From an uncultured Alphaproteobacteria bacterium (GTDB taxonomy: Bacteria > Pseudomonadota > Alphaproteobacteria > Caulobacterales > Hyphomonadaceae), in contig CAIKWZ010000033.1 of assembly GCA_903831255.1 (NCBI GenBank), positions 62,001-126,000 on the forward strand: a stretch of DNA of 64,000 nt. Direction: 5' to 3'. Positions 31,499-40,540 of the stretch are shown here, piece by piece. Within the stretch, counting starts at the first letter, position 1; each line of letters opens with the position of its first letter. The notes beneath the pieces are model-generated. The model was not told the origin of the DNA, did no database searches, and saw nothing but the letters and a program-made list of their open reading frames with translations. Position numbers and translations under genes: made by a program.

Positions 31499-32559
31499 AC
31501 CTCGCGGTTTCAAGCGAAGGAGCGATGTCTCCGCCTCTGGTCGAGGTTCGTCATGTTTCGAGACGCTTTGGCGATGCGATGGCAGTGCGCGATGTCTCGC
31601 TGATTTTGAGAGACGGTGAAATCACCTGCCTGCTCGGGCCTTCGGGATGCGGTAAGAGTACGTTGCTGCGCATGCTCGCAGGATTTGAAGCGGTCGAGGG
31701 AGGCGAGATTCTTCTTCAGGGCCACCCTGTCGCCAATTCGAAAGTCTTCGTCAGACCGGAGCGCAGGGGGATCGGGTTCGTCTTCCAGGACGGCGCTCTT
31801 TTCCCGCACATGAGCGTTCTCGATAACGTCGCATTCGGCCTTAATCATTTGCAGAAGGCGCAGCGGATTGAGAGAGCCCTCGAGGTGCTTGGGAGCGTTG
31901 GACTGGCTGATCGCGCACGCGCCTGGCCGCACATGCTTTCCGGAGGCGAACAGCAGCGCGTCGCCGTTGCGCGGGCCCTGGCTCCTCGTCCACGCGTTGT
32001 TCTTCTGGACGAGCCCTTTTCCGGCCTCGACGGCCCCATGAAGGCCGAGGTTCGCGACATCGTTATGACCGGCTTGCGCCAGTCGGGCGCAGGCGTTCTG
32101 CTTGTCACCCACGATCCCATCGAAGCTCTGCAGGTTGCTGACAAACTGGCTCTCATGTCTGAAGGCATTCTTCTTCAAACCGCCGCCCCGGAAACCTGCT
32201 TCCGGCGTCCTGTTTCGCCGGTCGCCGCCCGCCTTCTTGGCGACGCGAACGTCATTCCAGCGCGCATGGATCTGGGTGTGGCGCATACTGAAATCGGTGA
32301 TTTTCCAGCCGCTCCGGACGTTTCCGGGCTAGGCCACGTGATCGTTCGCCCTGACGAGGTGGATATCAGTCCGGTTCAAATGGATGGGTTCCTGCCCGCT
32401 ACGCTCCTGGCGCGTAGATTTCTTGGGGCATCTGTCGAACTCAGGGTGCTGGTGCGATCGGTTGAACTCACAGTTCGTGTCAGGTCTGATATCGTCTCCG
32501 ACGATGGTCCAATATTTGTTCGACCGGACCCCAAGAAGTCGTGGGCGACAAAAAGCTGA
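31495..32559 (+). CDS. fbpC: Iron ABC transporter ATP-binding protein (FbpC-like)
   Basis: 354-residue ATPase energising the importer. Walker A GPSGCGKST, Q-loop FVFQDGALFPHMSV, signature LSGGEQQRVAVARAL, Walker B VVLLDEPFSGLD, H-loop LLVTHDPIEAL, then a C-terminal TOBE-type regulatory region containing HVIVRPDEVDI. Length and the C-terminal domain fit the FbpC/PotA branch. The start overlaps the permease stop (ATGA). The operon ends here, followed by hairpins and the convergent atpF. Confidence 0.94.
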   Translation: MNLAVSSEGAMSPPLVEVRHVSRRFGDAMAVRDVSLILRDGEITCLLGPSGCGKSTLLRMLAGFEAVEGGEILLQGHPVANSKVFVRPERRGIGFVFQDGALFPHMSVLDNVAFGLNHLQKAQRIERALEVLGSVGLADRARAWPHMLSGGEQQRVAVARALAPRPRVVLLDEPFSGLDGPMKAEVRDIVMTGLRQSGAGVLLVTHDPIEALQVADKLALMSEGILLQTAAPETCFRRPVSPVAARLLGDANVIPARMDLGVAHTEIGDFPAAPDVSGLGHVIVRPDEVDISPVQMDGFLPATLLARRFLGASVELRVLVRSVELTVRVRSDIVSDDGPIFVRPDPKKSWATKS

Positions 32560-32584
32560 GATCCTACGGATCTGGCGATACCTG

Positions 32585-32611
32585 GTTCGGCCTGACCCAC
32601 CGGGTCCGAAC
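32585..32611. terminator. Hairpin between convergent fbpC and atpF
   Basis: GTTCGG pairs with CCGAAC around an inner ACCC/GGGT pair with small bulges. A second repeat, GAGAG/CTCTC, follows near 32615-32634. No strong T run on either strand. It plausibly serves both operons as a bidirectional stop, but this is weak evidence. Confidence 0.4.
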
Positions 32612-32637
32612 GAGGAGAGATGATCGCTCTCTCTACC

Positions 32638-33189
32638 TCAGCGCGCCAGAGCTTTCCTGACAGCCTCAAGGCTTGAAGAGAAGAGCGCCCCCGAGGCAGG
32701 CCCCGAAGCCTGCTCGGAGAGCAACTGAGCGCTCGCTCTGGCCGCCGTCTCGATGGCTGCTGTCCGAACCTCTCTTATCGCGTCTGCTTCCGCGCGGGAG
32801 ATTCTGTCTTCCGCCAGCTTTTCTCTCCGCGCCAGTCGCTCCGCCAGGGCTGATGCGGCCGCTGTCGCCAGCAGGTCCGCTTCTCGGCGTGCTGCGTCCA
32901 CGATCTCTCGCGCTTCGCGCTCAGCTTCCGCCTGCCTCAGCTGAACCGCGGCAAGCTTTGCTTCAGCTTCCGCCCGAAGCGCCTGAGCGCTCGCCAGCTC
33001 CGCTCTGATCTTGTCCGCCCGATCGTCGAGCGACTTTAACAGAAGAGCAGGCACATTCTTCCAGATCAACAATCCGATGAAGCATCCGAGGCCGACCAGA
33101 GCCCAAAACGCCGGATCCGCCACAAACGCCCCGAGGTCGAAACCCTCTGCGGCGTGCGGAGCTTCTCCGTGAGCGGTTTCATCGGCCAT
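32638..33189 (-). CDS. atpF: ATP synthase F0 subunit b
   Basis: Peripheral-stalk subunit linking F0 and F1. 183 residues: one membrane segment near residues 25-45 (FWALVGLGCFIGLLIWKNVP), then a long charged coiled coil rich in Ala, Arg and Glu (RADKIRAELASAQALRAEAE). The ATG at 33189 has GGAG 7 nt upstream, lying just inside the end of the b' gene. It is the last gene of the F0 operon atpI-B-E-b'-b, as usual in alphaproteobacteria, where the F1 genes are elsewhere. Confidence 0.92.
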   Translation of the reverse strand: MADETAHGEAPHAAEGFDLGAFVADPAFWALVGLGCFIGLLIWKNVPALLLKSLDDRADKIRAELASAQALRAEAEAKLAAVQLRQAEAEREAREIVDAARREADLLATAAASALAERLARREKLAEDRISRAEADAIREVRTAAIETAARASAQLLSEQASGPASGALFSSSLEAVRKALAR

Positions 33190-33190
33190 C

Positions 33191-33733
33191 TCAGTTCTCC
33201 GTTGAAGACGCTGCGAGCACACGGGCGACGGACTGCCGCACGGCAGCCGGGGCGGGAGCCACGCCGGCAAGCTTCTCCACCATGGCCGCAGCTGCGTCTT
33301 CCGCTATAGCGGACACATTGCTCATAGCCGCTGTCCGCAAATCGGAGATCCGGCGCTCCGCCGACGACAGTCGAGCCTCAAGGGCGGCATCTGCCCGTGC
33401 GCTCTCAGTCGCTACGCGTGCGTCCGATTCAGACTTCGCCCGCGCCGCCGTTTCCCGGCCCCGCGCTCTCGCTTCCGCAACCCGTGCTTCCAACTCTTTC
33501 ACGGCTGCATCGGCGCGCCCGCTGGCCGCCGCCGCCTCGGAGACGTTTGCTGAGATCGTGTCGTCCCGATCCTCAATCGCCTTGCTCAGCTTGGGGAGCA
33601 GGACGCTGGAGAGCGCGAAATAGAGAATGCCCAGCAACACCACCAGCCAGAATATCTGGGCGGGGAAGGTGTCAATCTGGTCGAACGGGGGAAAGCCCCC
33701 GCCGGACGCATGGCTGGCTGTCTCGTGTTCCAC
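33191..33733 (-). CDS. atpF': ATP synthase F0 subunit b'
   Basis: Second, divergent b-type stalk subunit, found in alphaproteobacteria, cyanobacteria and chloroplasts. 180 residues: a membrane segment near 27-48 (AQIFWLVVLLGILYFALSSV) preceded by FPPFDQIDTFP, typical of b', then an extended coiled coil with AVKELEARVAEARARGRETA. It ends one base before the start of the b subunit gene, so the two are tightly coupled. It would form a b-b' heterodimer. Confidence 0.92.
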   Translation of the reverse strand: MEHETASHASGGGFPPFDQIDTFPAQIFWLVVLLGILYFALSSVLLPKLSKAIEDRDDTISANVSEAAAASGRADAAVKELEARVAEARARGRETAARAKSESDARVATESARADAALEARLSSAERRISDLRTAAMSNVSAIAEDAAAAMVEKLAGVAPAPAAVRQSVARVLAASSTEN

Positions 33734-33775
33734 GTGCGCTCTCCGCTTGTCTGACCGACCGGCTTTGGCGGTCGA

Positions 33776-34006
33776 TTAGGCGCCAGGGGCCGCGAAGATC
33801 AGGATGAACGCGATAACAAGGCCGAAAATGCCAAGAGCTTCGGTCACAGCGAAACCGAAGATGAGGTTGCCGAACTGGGCAGGGGCCGCCGAAGGATTAC
33901 GCATCGCGCCGTCCAGGTAGGCCGCGAAGATGTTGCCCACGCCGATGGCGGCGCCGAGCATGGCGAAGCACGCGAGGCCTGCGCCGATGAAGTTAAGACC
34001 TTCCAT
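33776..34006 (-). CDS. atpE: ATP synthase F0 subunit c
   Basis: Proteolipid that forms the rotor ring. 76 residues forming two membrane helices joined by the polar loop RNPSAAPAQF. Helix 1 has the GAAIGVGNIF glycine motif and helix 2 carries the proton-binding Glu in TEALGIFGLV. Length and sequence are standard. It lies between subunit a and b' genes. Confidence 0.97.
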   Translation of the reverse strand: MEGLNFIGAGLACFAMLGAAIGVGNIFAAYLDGAMRNPSAAPAQFGNLIFGFAVTEALGIFGLVIAFILIFAAPGA

Positions 34007-34076
34007 GATGAACTCTCCTTGGGATGCAACGTTCGTGAATACGATTTGACCTTGCGGGTCAATGGCTGGGTTGATG

Positions 34077-34838
34077 TCAATGACCTGGGTGCAGAGCGTC
34101 GTTCAGATAAACGCAGGTCAGAATGGCGAAGACATATGCCTGAAGGAAGGCGACGAGACACTCGAGCGCTGTAATGCCGACCACGAGAGGAAGCACCAGC
34201 AGCCCGCCCATAAAGACGCCGATCACCGGCAAGCCGACAGCAAGTGTCGGAATGAAACCCGCGAATATCTTCAGGGCGACATGCCCGGCAAGCATGTTTG
34301 CAAACAGTCGCATGCCGAGCGAAAGGGGGCGCGACAGGAACGAGAAGATCTCAATGATCACCACGAACCACAGAATATAGAGCGGCACTCCCGAAGGCGT
34401 GAAAATCTTGAGGAATTTAAAGCCGTTCTTCCAGACGCCGATCACCACCACGAGGCCGATCGTGAAGAGCGCCATGGTGAATGTCACCGCCACATGGCTC
34501 GTCGCAGTAAAGAAGTATGGGAACATCCCGAGAAGGTTTGCGATCAGGATGAAAGAGAAAAGAGTGAACACCAGAGGAATGAACGGCTTTCCGTCATCGT
34601 GGTTCACATCGTGAACGATCCCCGCCACGAACTTATACCAGATTTCCGCAAGGGACTGTGCGCGGCCCGGAACGGTCTGAAGATTGGAGGTGGCGAAGGC
34701 CAGGAAGCCAATGATTCCAAACACCGCAATGGCGATGAAGAGCGCCGAATTCGTGAAGGACAGATCGTACCCGCCCGCCTGAATCGGGAGCAGGCGGCTG
34801 ATCTGGAACTGATGCATCGGGTCGGTCGAGACCATCAT
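34077..34838 (-). CDS. atpB: ATP synthase F0 subunit a
   Basis: Membrane stator that forms the proton half-channels. 253 residues with five to six membrane segments; the essential Arg is in LGMRLFANMLAGH, and the final helix has VAFLQAYVFAILTCVYLNDA. The start ATG overlaps the stop of atpI (ATGA at 34835-34838), so the genes are coupled. A 70-bp gap separates it from atpE. Confidence 0.97.
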   Translation of the reverse strand: MMVSTDPMHQFQISRLLPIQAGGYDLSFTNSALFIAIAVFGIIGFLAFATSNLQTVPGRAQSLAEIWYKFVAGIVHDVNHDDGKPFIPLVFTLFSFILIANLLGMFPYFFTATSHVAVTFTMALFTIGLVVVIGVWKNGFKFLKIFTPSGVPLYILWFVVIIEIFSFLSRPLSLGMRLFANMLAGHVALKIFAGFIPTLAVGLPVIGVFMGGLLVLPLVVGITALECLVAFLQAYVFAILTCVYLNDALHPGH

Positions 34839-35194
34839 GCGTCGTCGCCTTTATCCTGTCCGGCCTCCGGATTCTGGTTCCGGGGACCCGTTGAGCCGTT
34901 CTCAGCCGTTTGTCGCGCCGCCTGTGAAGCCGCTGCAACGACGTTTTTCACACCCGTTATGAACCCGAGGAGAAGACAGACGATCAGTCCCCACGGGGAC
35001 CATCCGAACAGCTCATCAAGTCCCCAACCCAACCCCGCTCCCACGATGACGGCGGCTATAAAGTCCGACCCCATCTTGAAACCTACGCCCATGCCCCTCG
35101 CCGCTTCGATACCGGACGGCTGCTTCTGCGCATCCAATTTCGCCTGAGCGTCTGCGATCCGTTGATTCAGATCCTCGCTCATCGATTGTTTCAC
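34835..35194 (-). CDS. atpI: F0F1 ATP synthase assembly protein AtpI (AtpZ/AtpI family)
   Basis: 119-residue protein with two membrane helices (SDFIAAVIVGAGLGWGLDELFG and PWGLIVCLLLGFITGVKNV), an N-terminal coiled-coil-like part (LNQRIADAQAKLDAQK) and a disordered tail. AtpI-type proteins help assemble the c ring and may transport magnesium. First gene of the F0 operon. The start is either the GTG at 35194 or the ATG at 35182; neither has a good ribosome site. Confidence 0.87.
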   Translation of the reverse strand: MKQSMSEDLNQRIADAQAKLDAQKQPSGIEAARGMGVGFKMGSDFIAAVIVGAGLGWGLDELFGWSPWGLIVCLLLGFITGVKNVVAAASQAARQTAENGSTGPRNQNPEAGQDKGDDA

Positions 35195-35269
35195 GCGCCG
35201 GAGCAGGAGGAGGGAGAGAAGATCCTAGCCTGTGCAGGATGGCGACTTTCACCCCCATCCCGGGCGGAA

Positions 35270-35297
35270 CGTATACAGCGCCATTGATTCCAGTCAA
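35270..35297 (-). promoter_or_regulatory. Probable sigma-70 promoter of the F0 operon
   Basis: On the minus strand TTGACT (35297-35292) and TATACG (35275-35270) are separated by 16 bp, a good housekeeping-type match. A start near 35263 would leave a leader of about 70-80 nt before atpI. Confidence 0.6.
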
Positions 35298-35359
35298 GCA
35301 ATGTCTGGATCGCTGTGACGTTGTTAGGCCTTTGAAATCAAATGCTTATGGATGCGAAC

Positions 35360-38300
35360 TTACGCCGCAGCCAAGCGCTCCGCAGCTTCCAAGTCGACAG
35401 AGACAAGACGTGAGACGCCCCGTTCCTGCATTGTGACGCCGAACAGTCGATCCATTCGCGACATCGTCACCGCATTGTGAGTGATGACGACGAACCGGGT
35501 TCGTGTCCGGCGACGCATTTCATCGAGCAGACGGCAGAAGCGATCGACATTCGAATCGTCCAGAGGAGCGTCGACTTCGTCGAGGACGCAGACCGGCGCT
35601 GGCCTCGAGAGAAAAACGGCAAAGATCAGGGCTGCCGCCGTCAGGGCCTGTTCGCCCCCCGACATCAGTCCCAGGGTTCCAAGCCGCTTTCCGGGGGGGC
35701 AGGCGTAGATCTCGAGGCCTGCGTCCAGAGGGTCCTCACTATCCGTCAGACGAAGTTCGGCTTCGCCGCCTTCGAACAATGCGGTGAACAGCGATCGGAA
35801 ATGGTCATTGACCGCCCTGAACGCTTCCAGAAGACGTGCGCGTCCTTCGGCGTTCAGCTCATGGACGCCTTCACGAAGTCTTGCGATCGCTCCTGACAGA
35901 TCGTCCCGGTCTGCGGTCTGGCGATCCAGACGCCGGGCGATATCCTCCAGCTCCCTGTCGGCCTCCATGTTGACGGCGCCGAGGCCGTCGCGTTCCCGGC
36001 GAAGTCGGGCGAGGGCCTGATCCAGCGCTCCGAGGTCGACTGGCGCAGGGGCCTCCCCTGGGTGAGGACCAGGGACGGAGATCACCTTTGCTTCTAACTG
36101 CTCGAGACTGCAGTCGAACGCAGCTCTGGCGGCCTGCGAGGTCTCGATCTCCCGCCTCAGAGCGGCCTCAAGGTTCGCCTCGCATCTTGCCAGGCGCTCG
36201 CGGGTTCTGGAGAGCCCATCGCGCGCTGCACGCACCTCGCCTTCGGCAGTTCTGAGGGCCCGCTCACCCTCGGCGCAGGCGTCAGCTGCTTCATTGCGAC
36301 GCCGTTCCGCCGCAATGGTTTCATCAGCGAGTGTCCCGATGGTGCGGACGATCGCTTCAAGTCGCGGCGCAGCGTCGTCGCGCGCTTTTCGGGAGGCTAG
36401 GGTGTCCGCTTCGCAGGCTTTCAGTCTGACCGATATCTCCCGTGACCTGGAGGCGGCCTCATCCCGCTCCCGCTCCAAAGTTCGGCGCCGTAATCGGGCC
36501 TGATCCTGGCGAAGGGCCATATTGTCCCGAGCCGAGGTCGCCTGGAGTTCTTCGGCTTTCAGATCTCGAACCGACTGCTCGAGATTTTGCATCTGACTGC
36601 TGAGATCCTGATCGGGTTCCGCCGCAGCGGCTCTCAGCGCTGCCTCGACGGCCGTTTCGGCAGCGGTTCTTTCACCATGCAGACGGGAGAGGTTGTCGCG
36701 GATACCGGCGCTTCGAAGGTCCAGGCGTTCGATATCCTGCTCGGCTCTCAGCACGGCTTCACGGGTCGTTTGGACGCTGCGGGCGGCCTGAGGAACGGCG
36801 TTCCGGGCCAATCCCGCCTTTTCCTCGAGCTCGCGACGAACCGAGGCCTGAGCCTGCCGGGCATCGCGCGCGGTCTCAAACTCGCGTCGGGCCAGAATCA
36901 GTTCCTTACGGACTTCCTTTCGCCGCGCCCGTTGTGCGAGCTTTTCAGCTGCCTGAAGGGGCGCCTCGGCCCTGCGAACGAAGCCATCCCAGCGCCATAA
37001 ATCGCCTTCGCGCGAGACAAGACGCTGGCCGGGGAGAAGCATGATCTGAAGCTCGTCACCCGCCTCAGAAGGCACCAGCCCGCACTGGCGAAGGCGCGCT
37101 GTCAGCGCCGGCGGCGCTACGATCCGTTCGTTCAGAGCGACTGCGCCGTCGGGAAGAGGGGGACCGTCTGCGATCTCGCGTTCAGACCAGAACATCGAGG
37201 CTCTGGGGTCGACCGGCGCCTCAAGATCAGCATCCAGCGCCGCTGCGAGGGCCCGTTCAAGGCCCTGGGTCTCAATGTCTTCCATAACAGGCCGAATGTG
37301 ACGGGTGTCGGTCTCTCGAAGGAGACGATCAAGGCCAGTCAGCTCAGCTTCGAGCGCCCGTAACCGGTTTCCGGCTGAGTCGAGACGCGGCGTCAGCTCC
37401 TCCTCCGCTGTCTTCGCCGACTGCGCTGAAGCCGCAAGTTCATCGCTTTCCTTCTGCAGCTGTTCGAACCTGGCGTTGGCCGTGCCGGATGCCGTTTCGG
37501 CCCGTCGAAGCGCCTCGACAAGGGGTTGGGATGAACCCAATGAATGAAGCTCTGTCTCGAGACGGACGATGTCCTGGATCAGTTTCGCCGCGCGGGCTTG
37601 CTCCCGGGCGGCCGACTGTCGCGCCGCCAGTGCGACGGCGCGGGCGGCGGCCGCTTCTGAGCGGCGAGCGTTCATGGCGCGTTCGGCTTCAATCAATGCC
37701 GCTGCGGCCGCTTCAGTCCGTGATCTCGCTGCAAGGAGGGCCGCCGACATCATGTCAGGATCCTCCGCCGGAAGCGCCTCCAGTTCACGGCGCGCTTCGT
37801 CAACTTTCGTACTGGCTGCTTCCCGTTCGCCTTCAAGACGCGCCAGCTCCGCCGCGAGCCGATTTACATCGGCCTCGAGGCGTATGAGCATTCCGCCAGC
37901 GGCATCACGTTCAACCTCCAGGCGCGCCTGCTTGAGGCGCAGCCCGCCAAGATAACCTGCCGCTTCCGCCTCCTGGTCGCGGAGCGGGCTGATATGATTG
38001 CGAGCGTTCAGTTCAACAGTGGACGCTCGGGCGAGGGTCTCGATCGCCTCAGCTTCTTCGGTTCGCGTGCTCTCAAGGTTTCGTCGTGCGCTTTCGGCTT
38101 CGTCAGCTGCGTTGCGCCATCGAGCCGCCCAAAGATGTGTCTCCAGGAGACTGATCTCCTCTGAGAGGGCACGGTAGCGGACCGCCCTTGCTGCCTGTCG
38201 TCTCAGCGCGGCGGACTGTTTTTCGATTTCCGCCATGATCTCGTTGAGCTGGCCGAGATTGGATTCCGCCGCCTGCAGTTTCAGCTCCGCTTCGTGCCGC

Positions 38301-38827
38301 CGAGCTGCGAGGCCGCCGATCCCCGCCGCTTCTTCAAGTATTCGGCGGCGGTTTTCGGGCTTCGCGCCGATCAGTTCTGAGATTTGTCCCTGACGTACGA
38401 GGGCGGGTGAGTTTGATCCGGTCGAGGCGTCGGCGAACAGCAGTTGAACGTCCTTTGCCCGGACGGTGCGGCCATTGATCCTATAGGTCGATCCGGCTCC
38501 TCTGCGCAGGGTTCGACGCACTTCGATCTCATCAGCATCATTTAACTCCGCCGGAGCCGTGCGCTGTGAGTTGTCGAGCAACAGGCTGACCTCGGCGTGT
38601 TCCCGCGCCGGACGGCCTTCTGAGCCCGAAAAGATGAGATCGTCCATTTCACCGCCGCGCATGGCGCGAGCAGACGTCGCGCCCATTACCCAGCGCAACG
38701 CTTCGAGAAGGTTTGATTTTCCGCAGCCATTAGGTCCGACCACGCCCGTCAGTCCTGGTTCGATAGGCACCTCGACCAGGTCTACGAAGGACTTGAAGCC
38801 TGCAATCTTGAGCCCGACGAACTGCAA
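35360..38827 (-). CDS. smc: Chromosome segregation protein SMC
   Basis: ATPase of the condensin-like complex that compacts and separates chromosomes. 1155 residues. N-terminal head with Walker A GPNGCGKSN at 31-39 and RQGQISELI; two long coiled coils flank a hinge near residues 510-600; the C-terminal head carries signature LMSGGEQALTAAAL and Walker B VCVLDEVDAPLD. Length is family-typical. Partners ScpA/ScpB are not in the window. It is followed upstream by two DsbA-like genes, a DUF721 gene and divergent mutY, a neighbourhood seen widely in alphaproteobacteria. Confidence 0.96.
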   Translation of the reverse strand: MQFVGLKIAGFKSFVDLVEVPIEPGLTGVVGPNGCGKSNLLEALRWVMGATSARAMRGGEMDDLIFSGSEGRPAREHAEVSLLLDNSQRTAPAELNDADEIEVRRTLRRGAGSTYRINGRTVRAKDVQLLFADASTGSNSPALVRQGQISELIGAKPENRRRILEEAAGIGGLAARRHEAELKLQAAESNLGQLNEIMAEIEKQSAALRRQAARAVRYRALSEEISLLETHLWAARWRNAADEAESARRNLESTRTEEAEAIETLARASTVELNARNHISPLRDQEAEAAGYLGGLRLKQARLEVERDAAGGMLIRLEADVNRLAAELARLEGEREAASTKVDEARRELEALPAEDPDMMSAALLAARSRTEAAAAALIEAERAMNARRSEAAAARAVALAARQSAAREQARAAKLIQDIVRLETELHSLGSSQPLVEALRRAETASGTANARFEQLQKESDELAASAQSAKTAEEELTPRLDSAGNRLRALEAELTGLDRLLRETDTRHIRPVMEDIETQGLERALAAALDADLEAPVDPRASMFWSEREIADGPPLPDGAVALNERIVAPPALTARLRQCGLVPSEAGDELQIMLLPGQRLVSREGDLWRWDGFVRRAEAPLQAAEKLAQRARRKEVRKELILARREFETARDARQAQASVRRELEEKAGLARNAVPQAARSVQTTREAVLRAEQDIERLDLRSAGIRDNLSRLHGERTAAETAVEAALRAAAAEPDQDLSSQMQNLEQSVRDLKAEELQATSARDNMALRQDQARLRRRTLERERDEAASRSREISVRLKACEADTLASRKARDDAAPRLEAIVRTIGTLADETIAAERRRNEAADACAEGERALRTAEGEVRAARDGLSRTRERLARCEANLEAALRREIETSQAARAAFDCSLEQLEAKVISVPGPHPGEAPAPVDLGALDQALARLRRERDGLGAVNMEADRELEDIARRLDRQTADRDDLSGAIARLREGVHELNAEGRARLLEAFRAVNDHFRSLFTALFEGGEAELRLTDSEDPLDAGLEIYACPPGKRLGTLGLMSGGEQALTAAALIFAVFLSRPAPVCVLDEVDAPLDDSNVDRFCRLLDEMRRRTRTRFVVITHNAVTMSRMDRLFGVTMQERGVSRLVSVDLEAAERLAAA

Positions 38828-38932
38828 CGTGAAACTCCCGGCTCCCCTCCGGCCTTGCGAACTGTACCTGCTTCAATTGTCAGCGCGGGTCAAATCTCCA
38901 ATCCGATGCGGTTATCTCACTGACCCTCCGGA

Positions 38933-39676
38933 TCATGGGCCCTGAGTGTAGCGCGGTCGCAGAACCAGAGGCTGCGCAGTCGCTGGGGGCGCGGCTTCGG
39001 CCGGGATGACAGGGGGCATTGAGGAAGGCGCATCAAGAGCCGCCGTTATCGCCGCCTCGATCGCCGAAAACGACGCCTCGCCAACCCGCCTGCCATTGAT
39101 GAAGACAGCTGGCGTGCGGTCAATTGCCGGCGCCCGCCGGTTTTCCTCCTGCAGCTCCCGTTCAACCGCAGGATCGGAGAGGCAGGCCTCGGCGGCCTCC
39201 GGCGAGAGGCCGTGTCGGGCGACGATGGCGATCATTTTTCGGGCCGCAGCGCCGGACTGAGCGGCCTCAAGGAGTGTTTCCTGTGAGGCGAACAGGTCGC
39301 TGATCACGGAGTAGAAGCGGTCCCTCCCTGCGCATCGCGATAGCGCTGCGCCCGCCAGCGCCACGGGGACGGGTTCCGTCGGATAGGTTCTTAAGGTGAA
39401 GCGCGCCTCTCCGGACACGATATAGCGGGCCTTGAGCTTTGGAAGCACATCCGAGTGAAAGCGTTTGCACTCCAGGCAGGAAATCGATCCATACACAAGG
39501 ATCTCGACCGGCGTCTCCTCAGATCCGAGACTGATGTCTCCTGTCGCCAGTTCCGGGCGATCGTCAGAGGTCTGAGCGAATGACGGCAGCCAGGCGCTCA
39601 TCACGGCCGCCCATAACCAACCCATCGCCCAGACCCGGCGTTGAGACCCTGGCGTCGGACCTGAGGGGGCGACCAT
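38933..39676 (-). CDS. DsbA-like thioredoxin-fold protein with CLEC active site
   Basis: 247 residues. A hydrophobic segment near 18-35 (WLWAAVMSAWLPSFAQ) looks like a signal peptide. Thioredoxin-fold parts: VEILVYGSISCLECKRFH, with Cys-Leu-Glu-Cys where DsbA usually has Cys-Pro-His-Cys, a helical insert (RCAGRDRFYSVISDLF), and the cis-Pro strand DRTPAVFINGRRVGEA. The redox dipeptide Leu-Glu is unusual and could shift its potential. It follows a second DsbA-like gene (23 bp gap), so they form a pair. Specific substrates unknown. Confidence 0.83.
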   Translation of the reverse strand: MVAPSGPTPGSQRRVWAMGWLWAAVMSAWLPSFAQTSDDRPELATGDISLGSEETPVEILVYGSISCLECKRFHSDVLPKLKARYIVSGEARFTLRTYPTEPVPVALAGAALSRCAGRDRFYSVISDLFASQETLLEAAQSGAAARKMIAIVARHGLSPEAAEACLSDPAVERELQEENRRAPAIDRTPAVFINGRRVGEASFSAIEAAITAALDAPSSMPPVIPAEAAPPATAQPLVLRPRYTQGP

Positions 39677-39699
39677 TCGCGTCTCGCCGCGCCCTCTGT

Positions 39700-40386
39700 T
39701 CAGGGCGCTGCGGGGGACTGCGGCGCCGCGCCGGAAGGATTGAGACGGGCCTCTATCGCCGCCGACAGTCCTTCGATCGAGTGATCCTCAATCAGCACGT
39801 CGTCAATGAAAATGGTCGGCGTCGCCCTGACCTTGTCCTGCGCGTCGAGGACGGTTTTCTCGATGAAGGCCTTCGTCTCTGGGCTGTTGGCGCAAGCTCT
39901 CACTTCGTCAGGAGAGAGACCATGTCGTCCGCCGATGGCCACCAGCACGGGTCCTGCGCCTTGAGGACCCTGCGCGGCCTGCATCAGTTCGTGATAGTTC
40001 GAGTACACATCCTCGACGACATCGTAATAGCCTTCGGCGCCCTTGCAGCGTGCGATCGCAGTCGCAGCCGCCGCTACTTCGGCGGGAGGAGTGGGAAAGT
40101 CGCGCATGACATACTTCACCTTGCCGGTGTCGATATAGGCGGACCTAAGACCGGGCATGACCTGTTTCCAGAAGTCCCGGCAGTGGGAGCAGGTCAACGA
40201 GGCGTACTCAACGATGGTGATCTTCGCAGAAGGGTCTCCCATGACGACGTCTTCGACGTAGGGCGTCACCTTGACGTCAGTTTTACCTCCGTCGCCGCCC
40301 TCCGGCGCGCAGCTCGCCATGAGAGCGGCTACGGTCATCAGCGCGACGGGTCGGGTGAACCGGAGGAAAGCCTTTGCGGAGATCAT
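39700..40386 (-). CDS. DsbA-family thiol oxidoreductase, lipoprotein-like
   Basis: 228 residues. Signal ALMTVAALMASC with lipobox Cys at about 26, so probably membrane-anchored in the periplasm. Active site CSHC in VEYASLTCSHCRDFWKQV, helical insert, cis-Pro loop RATPTIFIDDVLIEDHS. It is close in length and layout to the neighbouring CLEC protein, suggesting tandem duplication followed by change in the active site. This pair upstream of smc is common in alphaproteobacteria. A DsbB-type oxidant is encoded at 59495. Confidence 0.9.
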   Translation of the reverse strand: MISAKAFLRFTRPVALMTVAALMASCAPEGGDGGKTDVKVTPYVEDVVMGDPSAKITIVEYASLTCSHCRDFWKQVMPGLRSAYIDTGKVKYVMRDFPTPPAEVAAAATAIARCKGAEGYYDVVEDVYSNYHELMQAAQGPQGAGPVLVAIGGRHGLSPDEVRACANSPETKAFIEKTVLDAQDKVRATPTIFIDDVLIEDHSIEGLSAAIEARLNPSGAAPQSPAAP

Positions 40387-40540
40387 GATTGTGAAACCTC
40401 TTTCAGACCGCGGGAGGACGAAGTCGTCTCGCCCCGCATCGACGGCCCAGGGCCGGCCATGGGGGGCGATGGCATCGGGAGACGACAGCGTTCCTGTCTC
40501 TCCGGGACCGGCTCAACGCATACTCGGCGATGTCCAGTCG

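Noticed and set aside
34062-35147. Plus-strand ORF (361 codons) opposite atpB/atpI
   Set aside because: Antisense to strongly conserved F0 genes; translation is rich in His, Arg and Asp from complement of membrane codons and resembles no protein.
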